Virus record (IMG/VR): IMGVR_UViG_3300006013_000012
Location: 1-29,881 of that record
Length of the DNA stretch: 29,881 bases
Direction: 5' to 3' (one strand)
Source: a virus
Under the pieces are notes generated by a model. That model saw nothing but the letters and a program-made list of their open reading frames with translations. It did no database searches and had not been told where the DNA came from. This document shows positions 1 through 7,186 of this stretch, piece by piece. The first letter of the stretch is position 1; each line of letters starts with the position of its first letter. Made by a program: the position numbers and the translations under genes.

Positions 1-363
1 AAGGTCTAATGCTACAGGAATATCTGTTGGTACTTTTTTATAATTGCCATCAATTGAACTTGGAGAACTCATATAAAAAATTTCACCTTCTCTATTATTA
101 GGTAACCATATATAATCTCCTTCATTCATATAGATTTTTCTTTTTTCAAATGCCATCCAATAATTCAATCCTTCAGTTATTCCATTTGTTGGATAAACAT
201 TAAATTCTTTTAAATTTATAACAGGAGATAACCAATCTTTTATTTTTGTTTTATAAAGTTCCATAGCTTCAAGGTCAGGAATTACTGTATTAACCATACC
301 TTTTATTTCCTTTAAAGTAAAACTCTTTAAAATTCTTCTATTTTCTATTAACCAAGTAATCAT
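1..363 (-). CDS. Partial N-terminal part of a probable PLP-dependent aminotransferase-fold protein
   Basis: The gene starts with ATG at 363 and runs off the left edge after 121 codons, so only the N-terminal part is visible. Around residues 54-69 it reads FNVYPTNGITEGLNYW, which resembles the loop of fold-type I PLP aminotransferases where a glycine-rich Ser/Thr-Glu segment begins the cofactor phosphate site. Farther on there are GDYIWLP and a stretch ending in PVALDL, also compatible with that fold. The catalytic lysine would lie outside the window, so the assignment is tentative. Its start overlaps the stop of the dioxygenase gene in an ATGA, so it is the fourth gene of the minus-strand operon. 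An aminotransferase would fit an amino-sugar role next to an epimerase, but that is inference. Confidence 0.45.
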   Translation of the reverse strand, partial: MITWLIENRRILKSFTLKEIKGMVNTVIPDLEAMELYKTKIKDWLSPVINLKEFNVYPTNGITEGLNYWMAFEKRKIYMNEGDYIWLPNNREGEIFYMSSPSSIDGNYKKVPTDIPVALDL

Positions 364-1124
364 ATCTTTGAATAATCAAATGCTATTCTATGTAGCATTC
401 TTTTATCCATATTTTCAAATTCCCAACGTTTATGAATAGTTAACCATTGTTCACTTATAACAATATCACCATCTTCCCAATAATGGTCATATCTAAATCT
501 ATCTTGTAAAACGTGTTCTTTTAATTCTTCATACACATCTTTTTCTATACCACCAAATATCTGATTAAATGGAAAATATAAACCAGTCTTCCCAGCAGCA
601 TTTGTATATACTAAATCAAAAGGTCTATCTATTGAGTGGTGCTCTTTAAAAAAAGTAGATGTAGTATAATTACCTTTCTTATAACCTAATGTCAATTTTA
701 CATCTCTTATTTTTTCTTTTAGAGATGTAGGTAAACTCTCATAACTTGCTACATTATCTATCCAACTTGTCTTACTACCTTTTGAAAATTCTTTAGCATA
801 TAACCAAATTAAAGGCATTCTACTTTCATTACTTGCTTGGTTGGCGTGCCAATCTAATGCACTTGTATGACCAAATAAACCTTCTTCACCGTGTTCATTT
901 TTTTGACCTGTAACTCTTAATATACCATCTGATAAATGAATATGTTTGGTTCGGTCACTAGTATATTTTTGATACTCACCTATTTTTGAACAAACATCTA
1001 ATTCATCTTGTTCAGATAATTTTTGATTTCTTATAACAACAACTAAATCAGATAAAATTGCTTTACCAATTTCTTTAACTTGGTTTTCGGTTGCTTCTTT
1101 TAAATCTATATCAAAACTTTTCAA
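360..1124 (-). CDS. TauD/TfdA-like Fe(II)/2-oxoglutarate dioxygenase with altered HxD motif
   Basis: This 254-residue protein has the layout and length of TauD/TfdA-family dioxygenases, which use Fe(II), O2 and 2-oxoglutarate to hydroxylate small molecules. The family's first metal-binding motif, HxD, is normally found as WHTD; here residues 92-95 read WHAN, so the aspartate is replaced by Asn95. The distal histidine is probably His231 (in LTIHKRW), and the 2-oxoglutarate-binding arginine is probably Arg246 (in LHRIAFDY). The fold assignment is fairly secure, but normal iron chemistry is less certain because of the Asn. The gene overlaps both neighbours by ATGA (1121-1124 and 360-363), implying translational coupling with the epimerase and the aminotransferase-like gene. 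The substrate is unknown. Confidence 0.75.
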   Translation of the reverse strand: MKSFDIDLKEATENQVKEIGKAILSDLVVVIRNQKLSEQDELDVCSKIGEYQKYTSDRTKHIHLSDGILRVTGQKNEHGEEGLFGHTSALDWHANQASNESRMPLIWLYAKEFSKGSKTSWIDNVASYESLPTSLKEKIRDVKLTLGYKKGNYTTSTFFKEHHSIDRPFDLVYTNAAGKTGLYFPFNQIFGGIEKDVYEELKEHVLQDRFRYDHYWEDGDIVISEQWLTIHKRWEFENMDKRMLHRIAFDYSKI

Positions 1125-1888
1125 TTTGTTCTCCTATTATCTTCAATATATTTCTTTAATTCATATTGTGGTTTCCAACCGTAACTAGTCATTACTTCTA
1201 TATTTGCTTTGTTATCAAGTCTTTCAGTATCACCAGCAATTCTTTTTTCAGTAGTAATTCCAAAGTGGTCCATTATATCAGTTAACTTATGTGTAATGCC
1301 TGTTCCTATATCTATTACACCCGTCCTTTCATCAAATGCTGAAATTTGGCTTTGTCTTAATAAAGATTCAATCGCTGAACAAATATCATAGACGTGTATA
1401 AAATCTCTACTATGATTTGTATTAATATATGGCACATTATTTTTTAATATTCTAGGTATCAACATTTGTTCTCTTGCACCTGGTCCATATACAGTAGTAA
1501 ATCTCATACCTAAACTATTTTTATTAGCAATTTGTTCCATACTATACTTACTCATTGCATAAGGATTTCTCCAAGGTTCATATGCTGTACTTGAACTTGC
1601 ATACAAAATTCTTGTATCTTTAAAATGGTCAAATAGTCTTTGACTTACAATTACATTTTGTTTCCAATAGTCTGTAGGATTTTCAAAACTTTGTCTGACA
1701 CCAGATAGACCTGCTAGATGAATAACTACATCTACATTATAATTTAAATCACAGGTAAGTAATTCATTTGGGAATAATACATCACCTGAATTGCGGTCTA
1801 AACCAATTACGTTAAAACGTTTTTCTGATAACCATACTGAAAGATTTTTACCAATAAATCCATCACTACCTGTTAATAATATGTTCAT
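1121..1888 (-). CDS. NAD-dependent epimerase/dehydratase (extended SDR), short form
   Basis: This is an extended short-chain dehydrogenase, the family of UDP- and GDP-sugar epimerases and dehydratases. Residues 6-13 (TGSDGFIG) form the Rossmann GxxGxxG NAD(P)-binding loop after an initial beta strand. VVIHLAG at 54-60 is the conserved second nucleotide-binding segment. The catalytic Tyr110 and Lys114 lie in NPYAMSK, with the serine run at 98-100 supplying the third catalytic residue. RDFIHVYD farther on is typical of the sugar-epimerase branch. At 255 residues it is shorter than the usual 300-350, mostly in the C-terminal sugar-binding half, but it ends at a clean stop and overlaps the next gene by ATGA, so it appears intact. 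The likely substrate is a nucleotide sugar; which one cannot be told. Confidence 0.85.
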   Translation of the reverse strand: MNILLTGSDGFIGKNLSVWLSEKRFNVIGLDRNSGDVLFPNELLTCDLNYNVDVVIHLAGLSGVRQSFENPTDYWKQNVIVSQRLFDHFKDTRILYASSSTAYEPWRNPYAMSKYSMEQIANKNSLGMRFTTVYGPGAREQMLIPRILKNNVPYINTNHSRDFIHVYDICSAIESLLRQSQISAFDERTGVIDIGTGITHKLTDIMDHFGITTEKRIAGDTERLDNKANIEVMTSYGWKPQYELKKYIEDNRRTN

Positions 1889-2457
1889 ATTCCTATCACC
1901 ATATACCTATCAAATTTATCCAATTTTAAAGTACCCCTATATAATATTTTTTCTAATCTCAAACTCTTCTCAAATTCTATTACACTATTATGACAATTAA
2001 TATGCTCTCTAATAGAAAAATAATTATTTGATTGTAATATAACTAACGACCCTTTCTTTCTTCTTTTTAAAAATTCATCTATTAAATACTGACCAAGATG
2101 TTCGCAAGAAGTACACATAACTATATCAAATTTTTTAATATCATAATATTTTATATCAGCGTCTGTAAATATAATATCTTTACCTTTATAAAGCTTATTC
2201 CCAATCTTTTCACACATTGGGTCTTTATCAAAAGAAACAACCTCACCTGTAGTATATTCTTTCATCTTATTTGCTAAATGCCCATACCAACCAGCCGCTA
2301 CAACTACAGAAGGATTGTTAAAAAATGTAAAGTATTGTTTTGACTTTTCTATAAGCCAATCTTTACTTTTCTCTTGATTTTCGTTTAGTGAATTAACAAT
2401 AGACTTAACTAGTCTATCTGTGGTGAAGTTGTCAATCACTTTTAATATTCTGTCCAT
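1885..2457 (-). CDS. SAM-dependent class I methyltransferase
   Basis: The 190-residue protein shows a class I methyltransferase core: a glycine-containing motif I at 51-59 (VVVAAGWYG), an acidic motif II strand end at VVSFDKDP (73-80), a motif IV-like strand FDIVMCTSCEHL (110-121), and a later strand KGSLVILQSN (135-144). The N-terminal 50 residues are helical and of unknown role. It is the first gene of the minus-strand operon and is read from the late promoter at 2483-2490. Its stop overlaps the epimerase start in ATGA at 1885-1888. Position beside sugar genes suggests methylation of a sugar or small metabolite rather than DNA, and no DNA methylase signature such as DPPY is present. The substrate is unknown. 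Confidence 0.7.
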   Translation of the reverse strand: MDRILKVIDNFTTDRLVKSIVNSLNENQEKSKDWLIEKSKQYFTFFNNPSVVVAAGWYGHLANKMKEYTTGEVVSFDKDPMCEKIGNKLYKGKDIIFTDADIKYYDIKKFDIVMCTSCEHLGQYLIDEFLKRRKKGSLVILQSNNYFSIREHINCHNSVIEFEKSLRLEKILYRGTLKLDKFDRYMVIGI

Positions 2458-2464
2458 AATCTTT

Positions 2465-2472
2465 AATAAATA
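2465..2472 (+). promoter_or_regulatory. Late-promoter-like element for the plus-strand radical SAM/glycosyltransferase operon
   Basis: AATAAATA differs from the T4 late octamer TATAAATA at one position. It is 17 bases upstream of the first ATG of the plus-strand operon (2490), so a transcript starting about 7 bases after it would have a short leader. No other candidate promoter precedes the six-gene run. The weaker match makes the call less certain than for the opposing element. Confidence 0.5.
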
Positions 2473-2489
2473 GTACTAGTATTATTTAT
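2466..2489. repeat. Near-perfect 24-base inverted repeat between divergent operons
   Basis: The centre is the palindrome TACTAGTA (2474-2481). After one mismatched pair (2473/2482), seven bases on the left (2466-2472) pair perfectly with seven on the right (2483-2489). The arms are the two opposing late-promoter elements, so the symmetry may come from two promoters back to back rather than from an operator or hairpin. Confidence 0.75.
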
Positions 2490-2490
2490 A
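2483..2490 (-). promoter_or_regulatory. T4-type late promoter for the minus-strand tailoring operon
   Basis: The plus strand reads TATTTATA, which is a perfect TATAAATA late -10 octamer on the minus strand. It sits 25 bases before the methyltransferase start at 2457, leaving a leader of roughly 19 nucleotides. It forms one arm of an inverted repeat with the opposing plus-strand element at 2465-2472. Confidence 0.7.
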
Positions 2491-3368
2491 TGAGTATGAA
2501 AAGAGTTATTTACAGTATATACATTGATGTGCCTGCGAAAGAACATTATGGCAAGTCAAAATTTATAAACGACACAGCAAAAAGGGCAAGTATAACCGTT
2601 AATGCATTTAAAAAACATTATACAAAATTAATTAAGTCTAAACGCCAATACGCTGACGCTATAGGTGTGCCTTTTATAATGTATGAATATAATAATCATT
2701 ATCAAAAGTATGAGAAATTTTTCCTTGATAATTATCCAGAAATAACAGGTTATGAAATTGTAAATTTTTACAAGATACATTTACTTTATGAACTAGCAAA
2801 AAAGTATGATGAAATTTTGTATTTAGATTTTGACGCTATACCTGTAACTAAAGATTCCTTTTTTGATATATGGGATATACAAAACTATATTGCCGTTTAT
2901 AATAACAATACTATGATTAATAAAATGATGTTACGTTTAGATGAAATTAAACACGGTATTAGAAGTCCATCAGCAAAATATTATAATGCTCAAGCTTTAC
3001 TTATTGCTAAAGGATGTGACCCTAATAATGATGTTATCAATACTGGTATCATTGGTGCGTCAAAAAAACAAATCCTTAAATTAGATTTCTTTGGTGACTT
3101 TAAAGGCACACTAGATTTAATGACAAAATTAAGATATGATAAAACTGGTTTATATCCTCAAAATATTGTTGATATGTTTAGATATGATAATGAAACAATC
3201 TTTGCATATAAAATAAAAATGAATAATGTTAATATTCAATGGTTAGATAGACGTTGGCATTATTTTTTTGATACACAACATTTTATACCAAAAGAAACCA
3301 AAATAGTACACGCTGTCTGTAAACAATTTGATGTTGTATGGAGGTATAATGAAAAACATAATCTATAG
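2490..3368 (+). CDS. Glycosyltransferase-like protein with DxD motif (copy 1)
   Basis: This 292-residue protein has the features of a GT-A-type glycosyltransferase: an N-terminal strand KRVIYSIYID, a helix with KRQYADAIG, the conserved YKIHLLYELAKKYDEILYL segment, and the metal- and nucleotide-sugar-binding DFD at residues 113-115 (LDFDAIP). It resembles the next gene along its whole length, so the two are tandem paralogues. The start is either ATG 2490 or ATG 2496 (second Met of MSMKR); no clear ribosome-binding site separates them. It is the first gene of the plus-strand island, 32 bases from the divergent methyltransferase. Donor and acceptor are unknown. A host-surface, virion or DNA-base acceptor are all possible; nothing in the sequence decides. 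Confidence 0.7.
   Translation: MSMKRVIYSIYIDVPAKEHYGKSKFINDTAKRASITVNAFKKHYTKLIKSKRQYADAIGVPFIMYEYNNHYQKYEKFFLDNYPEITGYEIVNFYKIHLLYELAKKYDEILYLDFDAIPVTKDSFFDIWDIQNYIAVYNNNTMINKMMLRLDEIKHGIRSPSAKYYNAQALLIAKGCDPNNDVINTGIIGASKKQILKLDFFGDFKGTLDLMTKLRYDKTGLYPQNIVDMFRYDNETIFAYKIKMNNVNIQWLDRRWHYFFDTQHFIPKETKIVHAVCKQFDVVWRYNEKHNL
3340..3344 (+). promoter_or_regulatory. Strong ribosome-binding site fixing the start at 3349
   Basis: GGAGG lies five bases upstream of ATG 3349, inside the 3' end of the preceding gene. It argues for initiation at 3349 rather than at the in-frame ATG 3328. Confidence 0.8.
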
Positions 3369-4209
3369 TATCTACATAGAAAATAACGAACCTAATTTAA
3401 ATGAAAAACACCAATTCACTAAAACACAATTAGCAAAACACTATCAAAAATTAATAGATGTTAAGAAAGAATATGCTAAGCATTGTAATGCTGAATACAG
3501 ACTTTATGAAAATGATACTTATTGGCAAAAATTTAAAAAGAAATTCAATGGGTACCAATTTGATATCATCAATCTATACAAGATACATCTATGGGAAGAA
3601 TTAGGTAAGGAATATGATAATGTTCTTTACTTTGATTTTGATGTAGTACCAAATACAACTGAATCCTTTTTTGAAAAATTTGATATGAATAAAATTTGTG
3701 TTCACGCTGTCAATGCAACTAAAGAAAATATATGGAGTACAAGTGCTTTAAAACGTTATAAGAAAAAGATAAACACATATGAAGAAATAGTTAGTAACTT
3801 TGATGGTTATAGTATGTACGTCAAAGCGATTGCTAAAAAATCAATGTTAGCATTAGATAACAATTTTAATACAGATTATCTAATAGTAAATACAGCAATA
3901 TTAGGTGGCAATTCAAATGCTACAAAACAATTAAAATATACAGAAAAATTAGATGAACTTTTAAATATACTAAATGAAGCAAAAGAAGAAAAACTATTTG
4001 GAGAGAATATATCAAAACTGTTCTTTCCAAACAATGAAGTCTTTTTCCAATATCTATTGGATAAATATAAGATAAAATGGTTTAACATACCTTATGAATG
4101 GCATACATATTTAATGTCTAAAAACAAAATTACAAAAGATATTAAAAATTCTAAAATGATACATTTAATCAATAAAAGATTTGAGGAACTATGGGAGATA
4201 TTAAAATGA
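3349..4209 (+). CDS. Glycosyltransferase-like protein with DxD motif (copy 2)
   Basis: From ATG 3349 this protein has 286 residues and is a clear paralogue of the preceding gene: both open with IIYSIYI/VIYSIYI, share the NFYKIHL/NLYKIHLWEEL segment, and have a DFD metal motif (residues 96-98 here, in YFDFDVVP). It is therefore assigned to the same GT-A-like glycosyltransferase group. An upstream in-frame ATG at 3328 exists but lacks a ribosome-binding site, whereas 3349 has GGAGG. The gene overlaps copy 1 by 20 bases and its stop overlaps the next start as ATGA (4206-4209). The C-terminal halves of the two copies diverge more than the N-terminal halves, which suggests different acceptors; that is inference. 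Confidence 0.7.
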   Translation: MKNIIYSIYIENNEPNLNEKHQFTKTQLAKHYQKLIDVKKEYAKHCNAEYRLYENDTYWQKFKKKFNGYQFDIINLYKIHLWEELGKEYDNVLYFDFDVVPNTTESFFEKFDMNKICVHAVNATKENIWSTSALKRYKKKINTYEEIVSNFDGYSMYVKAIAKKSMLALDNNFNTDYLIVNTAILGGNSNATKQLKYTEKLDELLNILNEAKEEKLFGENISKLFFPNNEVFFQYLLDKYKIKWFNIPYEWHTYLMSKNKITKDIKNSKMIHLINKRFEELWEILK

Positions 4210-5330
4210 GCTGGACATTTCCTATTGATTTAAAACTTGATATTACAACTAGATGTAATGCTGGGTGTCCTCAATGTCATAGAACAAACTTAACTGGATT
4301 AAAAGCACACGAATGGTTACCAGATATTGTTTGGTCTTTAAACCAATTTAAACAAGCCTTTCCTGAAAAAATTACTAAACACATTTATAATTTTAATATT
4401 TGTGGGACGTGGGGTGACCCTTTAACAAATAATGATTTATTAGATATAACAAGATATATCAGACAAGTAAATCCAGAATCACATATTTCTATCAATACAA
4501 ACGGTTCATTAAGAAATGAAGATTGGTGGTGGGAATTTGGAGCAATAGGAGGTAAAAACCTACACGTTGTTTTTGCTGTTGAAGGCACCACACAAAAAAT
4601 GCACGAAAGATATAGGCAGTTTACTTTCTTGGATAAAATTTTAAAAAATATGGAGATGTTATCTAACACTAAAGCAAGAATACGAGTTGATACTTTAGTA
4701 TGGAAACATAATGAAAATCATTTAGATGAAATTGAAAAATTAGTTATGGATCACGGAGCAACCAAACATAACAGAATTTTAACTGACCGTTGGGAAGGCC
4801 GTAAAGAAATGACTTTTTTTACTGGAAAGGAAGCTACAGTTTTAGGAAAAGCTGGTGTTGATTTTTCAAATGAAGAAAAAACATATAACAAACGTGAAGC
4901 TGATTGTTTTACAGATGATGAAGGAACAGAAAAAAAAATTGATAATTTTACTAAACAAACAACAAAACTAACAGTACTAGATGGTATAACACTTAACAAA
5001 ATAAGAAAAGAAAAAGAAATAATAGATATAACTTGCAAATGGAAAAAAGCAAATAAACTTGAAATTGAATCAAGTGGTCAAGTTTTACCTTGTTGTTATT
5101 TTTCTAATCCATATTTTTTAGATGAACACAATCCTTCTAACGTAAGTAATTTTATGGTACATCCAATTATGAAAGAATATGAAAAATATAAAAAAGAACT
5201 TAATATTTTTACTGCTAATTTAATAGATATAATAAATCACAAATGGTATACAGAAATATTACCTAATAGTTGGAATACTGCTAATCCTGTTTTGCAATGT
5301 CAAAGACACTGTGGAAAATGTAATGTATAA
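4206..5330 (+). CDS. Radical SAM protein with C-terminal SPASM-like cysteine domain
   Basis: The CxxxCxxC motif that holds the radical SAM 4Fe-4S cluster is at Cys17, Cys21 and Cys24 (RCNAGCPQC). Residues 65-72 (ICGTWGDP) occupy the place of the usual GGEP SAM-binding motif. The C-terminal part carries further cysteines at 277, 296, 297, 365, 369 and 372, ending CQRHCGKC, the layout of a SPASM auxiliary cluster domain. Such enzymes modify peptides or sugars by radical chemistry. ATG 4206 is chosen over the in-frame ATG 4191 because GGGAG at 4194-4198 is well placed and the start forms an ATGA overlap with the preceding gene. The protein has 374 residues. Substrate unknown; no precursor peptide lies nearby. 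Confidence 0.8.
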   Translation: MSWTFPIDLKLDITTRCNAGCPQCHRTNLTGLKAHEWLPDIVWSLNQFKQAFPEKITKHIYNFNICGTWGDPLTNNDLLDITRYIRQVNPESHISINTNGSLRNEDWWWEFGAIGGKNLHVVFAVEGTTQKMHERYRQFTFLDKILKNMEMLSNTKARIRVDTLVWKHNENHLDEIEKLVMDHGATKHNRILTDRWEGRKEMTFFTGKEATVLGKAGVDFSNEEKTYNKREADCFTDDEGTEKKIDNFTKQTTKLTVLDGITLNKIRKEKEIIDITCKWKKANKLEIESSGQVLPCCYFSNPYFLDEHNPSNVSNFMVHPIMKEYEKYKKELNIFTANLIDIINHKWYTEILPNSWNTANPVLQCQRHCGKCNV

Positions 5331-6459
5331 ATCAGAAATAAAAGAATTCTACGATAAGAACAAAGCCTATTGTCATTATCCTTTTAGAGAAATATATAAC
5401 AATAGTAGCGGACATTATAAACTATGTTGCCACGCTAATGTACATCCAGATACTAGGAAATATACAACTCAAAATATAACACCATTTAAATATTTTCGTT
5501 CTAAAGAAATGGAAGGAATAAGAAACAAAATGCTATCAGGAGAAAAAATGTCCTCTTGCCAAGTATGTTATCAAATGGAAGAGGCAAGTGGTGAATCATA
5601 TAGAACTAAAGATGTAAAAAAAATAAGTGGCATTGAATTAGAACCTGCAAGTATTGGATTGAAATTAAGAGTACACGGATCATATTGTAATTTACAATGT
5701 TATATGTGCCATCCACATAATTCATCTGGAAGAAGAAATGAAATGAAAGCAGTATATGGTAAAGAAGTATTAAAAAAATGGATGCCAAATTTCAAAGGAC
5801 TTAATTATACTCAATGGAATGATATATTAAAAGATATTTTAGATAATATTCATTTAGTAGAATATATAGTTGTTACAGGTGGTGAACCATTACTATTACC
5901 TAAACAATGGGAAATGATTGAAAAAATACCAGAAGAACACGCAAAACATATTCATTTAGCATATGATACTAATTTAACAGAATTAACATATAAAAACCAT
6001 TCTATCTTTGACGTAGCAAAAAAATTTAAGGAAGTTGATTTAAGGGCGTCTTGCGACCATTATGGTAGAAAATTAGAATGGATAAGATATCCAATAAACA
6101 GAAAAAGATTTGAATCTAATTTAATTGAAGCTAAAGATTTAATAAAATTTATTAATTGTGCTCCATCTATTTTAAACATTTATGATTTAGATAAAATTTA
6201 TGATTACTATAAACAACATTTTGGTCTACGTACACAATTTACAAGTATAGTAAGAACACCTCATATGTTATCTATAAAAAATGTGAAAGATAAAGATATA
6301 TTATTAAAAAAATATGAAAAGTTAGAATGGTTTAATTATATTAAATCTGAATTATCAATGCCAATATATGATAAAGACAATATAAAAATGAAAAAATATT
6401 GTGATGATTTATCTAAACATAGAAACTTTAATTGGAGAGAACTTTGGAATGAATTCTAG
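5323..6459 (+). CDS. Twitch-domain radical SAM protein
   Basis: The 378-residue protein begins with a cysteine-containing half-SPASM (Twitch) region: Cys17, Cys35-Cys36, Cys79 and Cys82 (CQVCYQM). The radical SAM core follows, with CxxxCxxC at Cys122, Cys126 and Cys129 (SYCNLQCYMC) and a classical GGEP motif at 186-189 (VVTGGEPLLLP). An N-terminal Twitch domain placed before the SAM core matches the N-terminal-Twitch radical SAM group. A GTG at 5311 is in frame, but ATG 5323 is preferred and gives an 8-base overlap with the upstream gene. Translational coupling with the SPASM enzyme suggests the two act in one pathway. The reaction is unknown. Confidence 0.8.
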   Translation: MYKSEIKEFYDKNKAYCHYPFREIYNNSSGHYKLCCHANVHPDTRKYTTQNITPFKYFRSKEMEGIRNKMLSGEKMSSCQVCYQMEEASGESYRTKDVKKISGIELEPASIGLKLRVHGSYCNLQCYMCHPHNSSGRRNEMKAVYGKEVLKKWMPNFKGLNYTQWNDILKDILDNIHLVEYIVVTGGEPLLLPKQWEMIEKIPEEHAKHIHLAYDTNLTELTYKNHSIFDVAKKFKEVDLRASCDHYGRKLEWIRYPINRKRFESNLIEAKDLIKFINCAPSILNIYDLDKIYDYYKQHFGLRTQFTSIVRTPHMLSIKNVKDKDILLKKYEKLEWFNYIKSELSMPIYDKDNIKMKKYCDDLSKHRNFNWRELWNEF

Positions 6460-6499
6460 GGGTTATAAACGCTGGAAGTTAACAGGAGATATGATTGTA

Positions 6500-7186
6500 A
6501 TGAATTCTAAAACATACAATTTTTCAAATAGGTTTATTAATATAGACTCTACTCATAGGTGTCCTTTAGAATGCCCTAAATGTCTGCGTCAAGCAATACG
6601 AAGACGAGGTTATAAAGTACCTGGAAGAGATATGCCGTGGAATGATTTTATAAAAATTGCTAAATACTTTAAAAAGGGATTAATTTTTTGCGGTCAAATA
6701 TCAGACCCTACATTTAATCCTAAACTTATTAAAAAATTAAAATATTGTAAAGAAAATAAGATTAAAGCTATACTTAATACTGCCGCTTCACAAAGACCTA
6801 TAGAGTGGTATAAAGAAGCGTTTGAAGCAAATAAAAATGCTTTATGGATTTTTGGTGTAGATGGTCTACCAAAAGATAGTCACAAATATAGAATTCATCA
6901 AGATGGTGAAAAACTATTTAAAGTTATGAAAATGGGAGCCAAACTTGGTTTGTTTATACGTTGGCAATATATTGTTTTTAACTACAATGAAAATAATATA
7001 GAAGAAGCAAGACAAATGGCAAAATCTAATGGTATTCATTTTGATGTAATCCATTCAGGACGTTGGGGTACCAAAGACCAATATAAACCTAAAAACCCAA
7101 ACAACTATTTAAATAGTAAGGGTGAATCACTTAATAAAGATTATGCAAAACATTATGCGGAGTATTTTAAAAATGAAAAAAATTAA
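6500..7186 (+). CDS. Radical SAM core protein lacking its SPASM domain (split gene, part 1)
   Basis: Residues 21-28 (CPLECPKC) are a radical SAM CxxxCxxC motif close to the N-terminus; the strand-helix repeats of the core follow. ATG 6500 is chosen because AGGAG lies at 6484-6488, but ATG 6449 (overlapping the previous gene by 11 bases) and ATG 6491 are in frame and possible. From 6500 it has 228 residues, short for this type: it stops before the C-terminal cysteine domain present in the gene at 4206. That missing domain begins immediately, in the +1 frame, in the next gene. The junction lies in a run of seven A (7176-7182). It may be a natural split enzyme, a frameshifted gene or a sequencing indel. 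Confidence 0.7.
   Translation: MNSKTYNFSNRFINIDSTHRCPLECPKCLRQAIRRRGYKVPGRDMPWNDFIKIAKYFKKGLIFCGQISDPTFNPKLIKKLKYCKENKIKAILNTAASQRPIEWYKEAFEANKNALWIFGVDGLPKDSHKYRIHQDGEKLFKVMKMGAKLGLFIRWQYIVFNYNENNIEEARQMAKSNGIHFDVIHSGRWGTKDQYKPKNPNNYLNSKGESLNKDYAKHYAEYFKNEKN

Noticed and set aside
1209-1391. Plus-strand ORF opposite the epimerase gene
   Set aside because: It is antisense to a gene with clear catalytic motifs and has no start signal.
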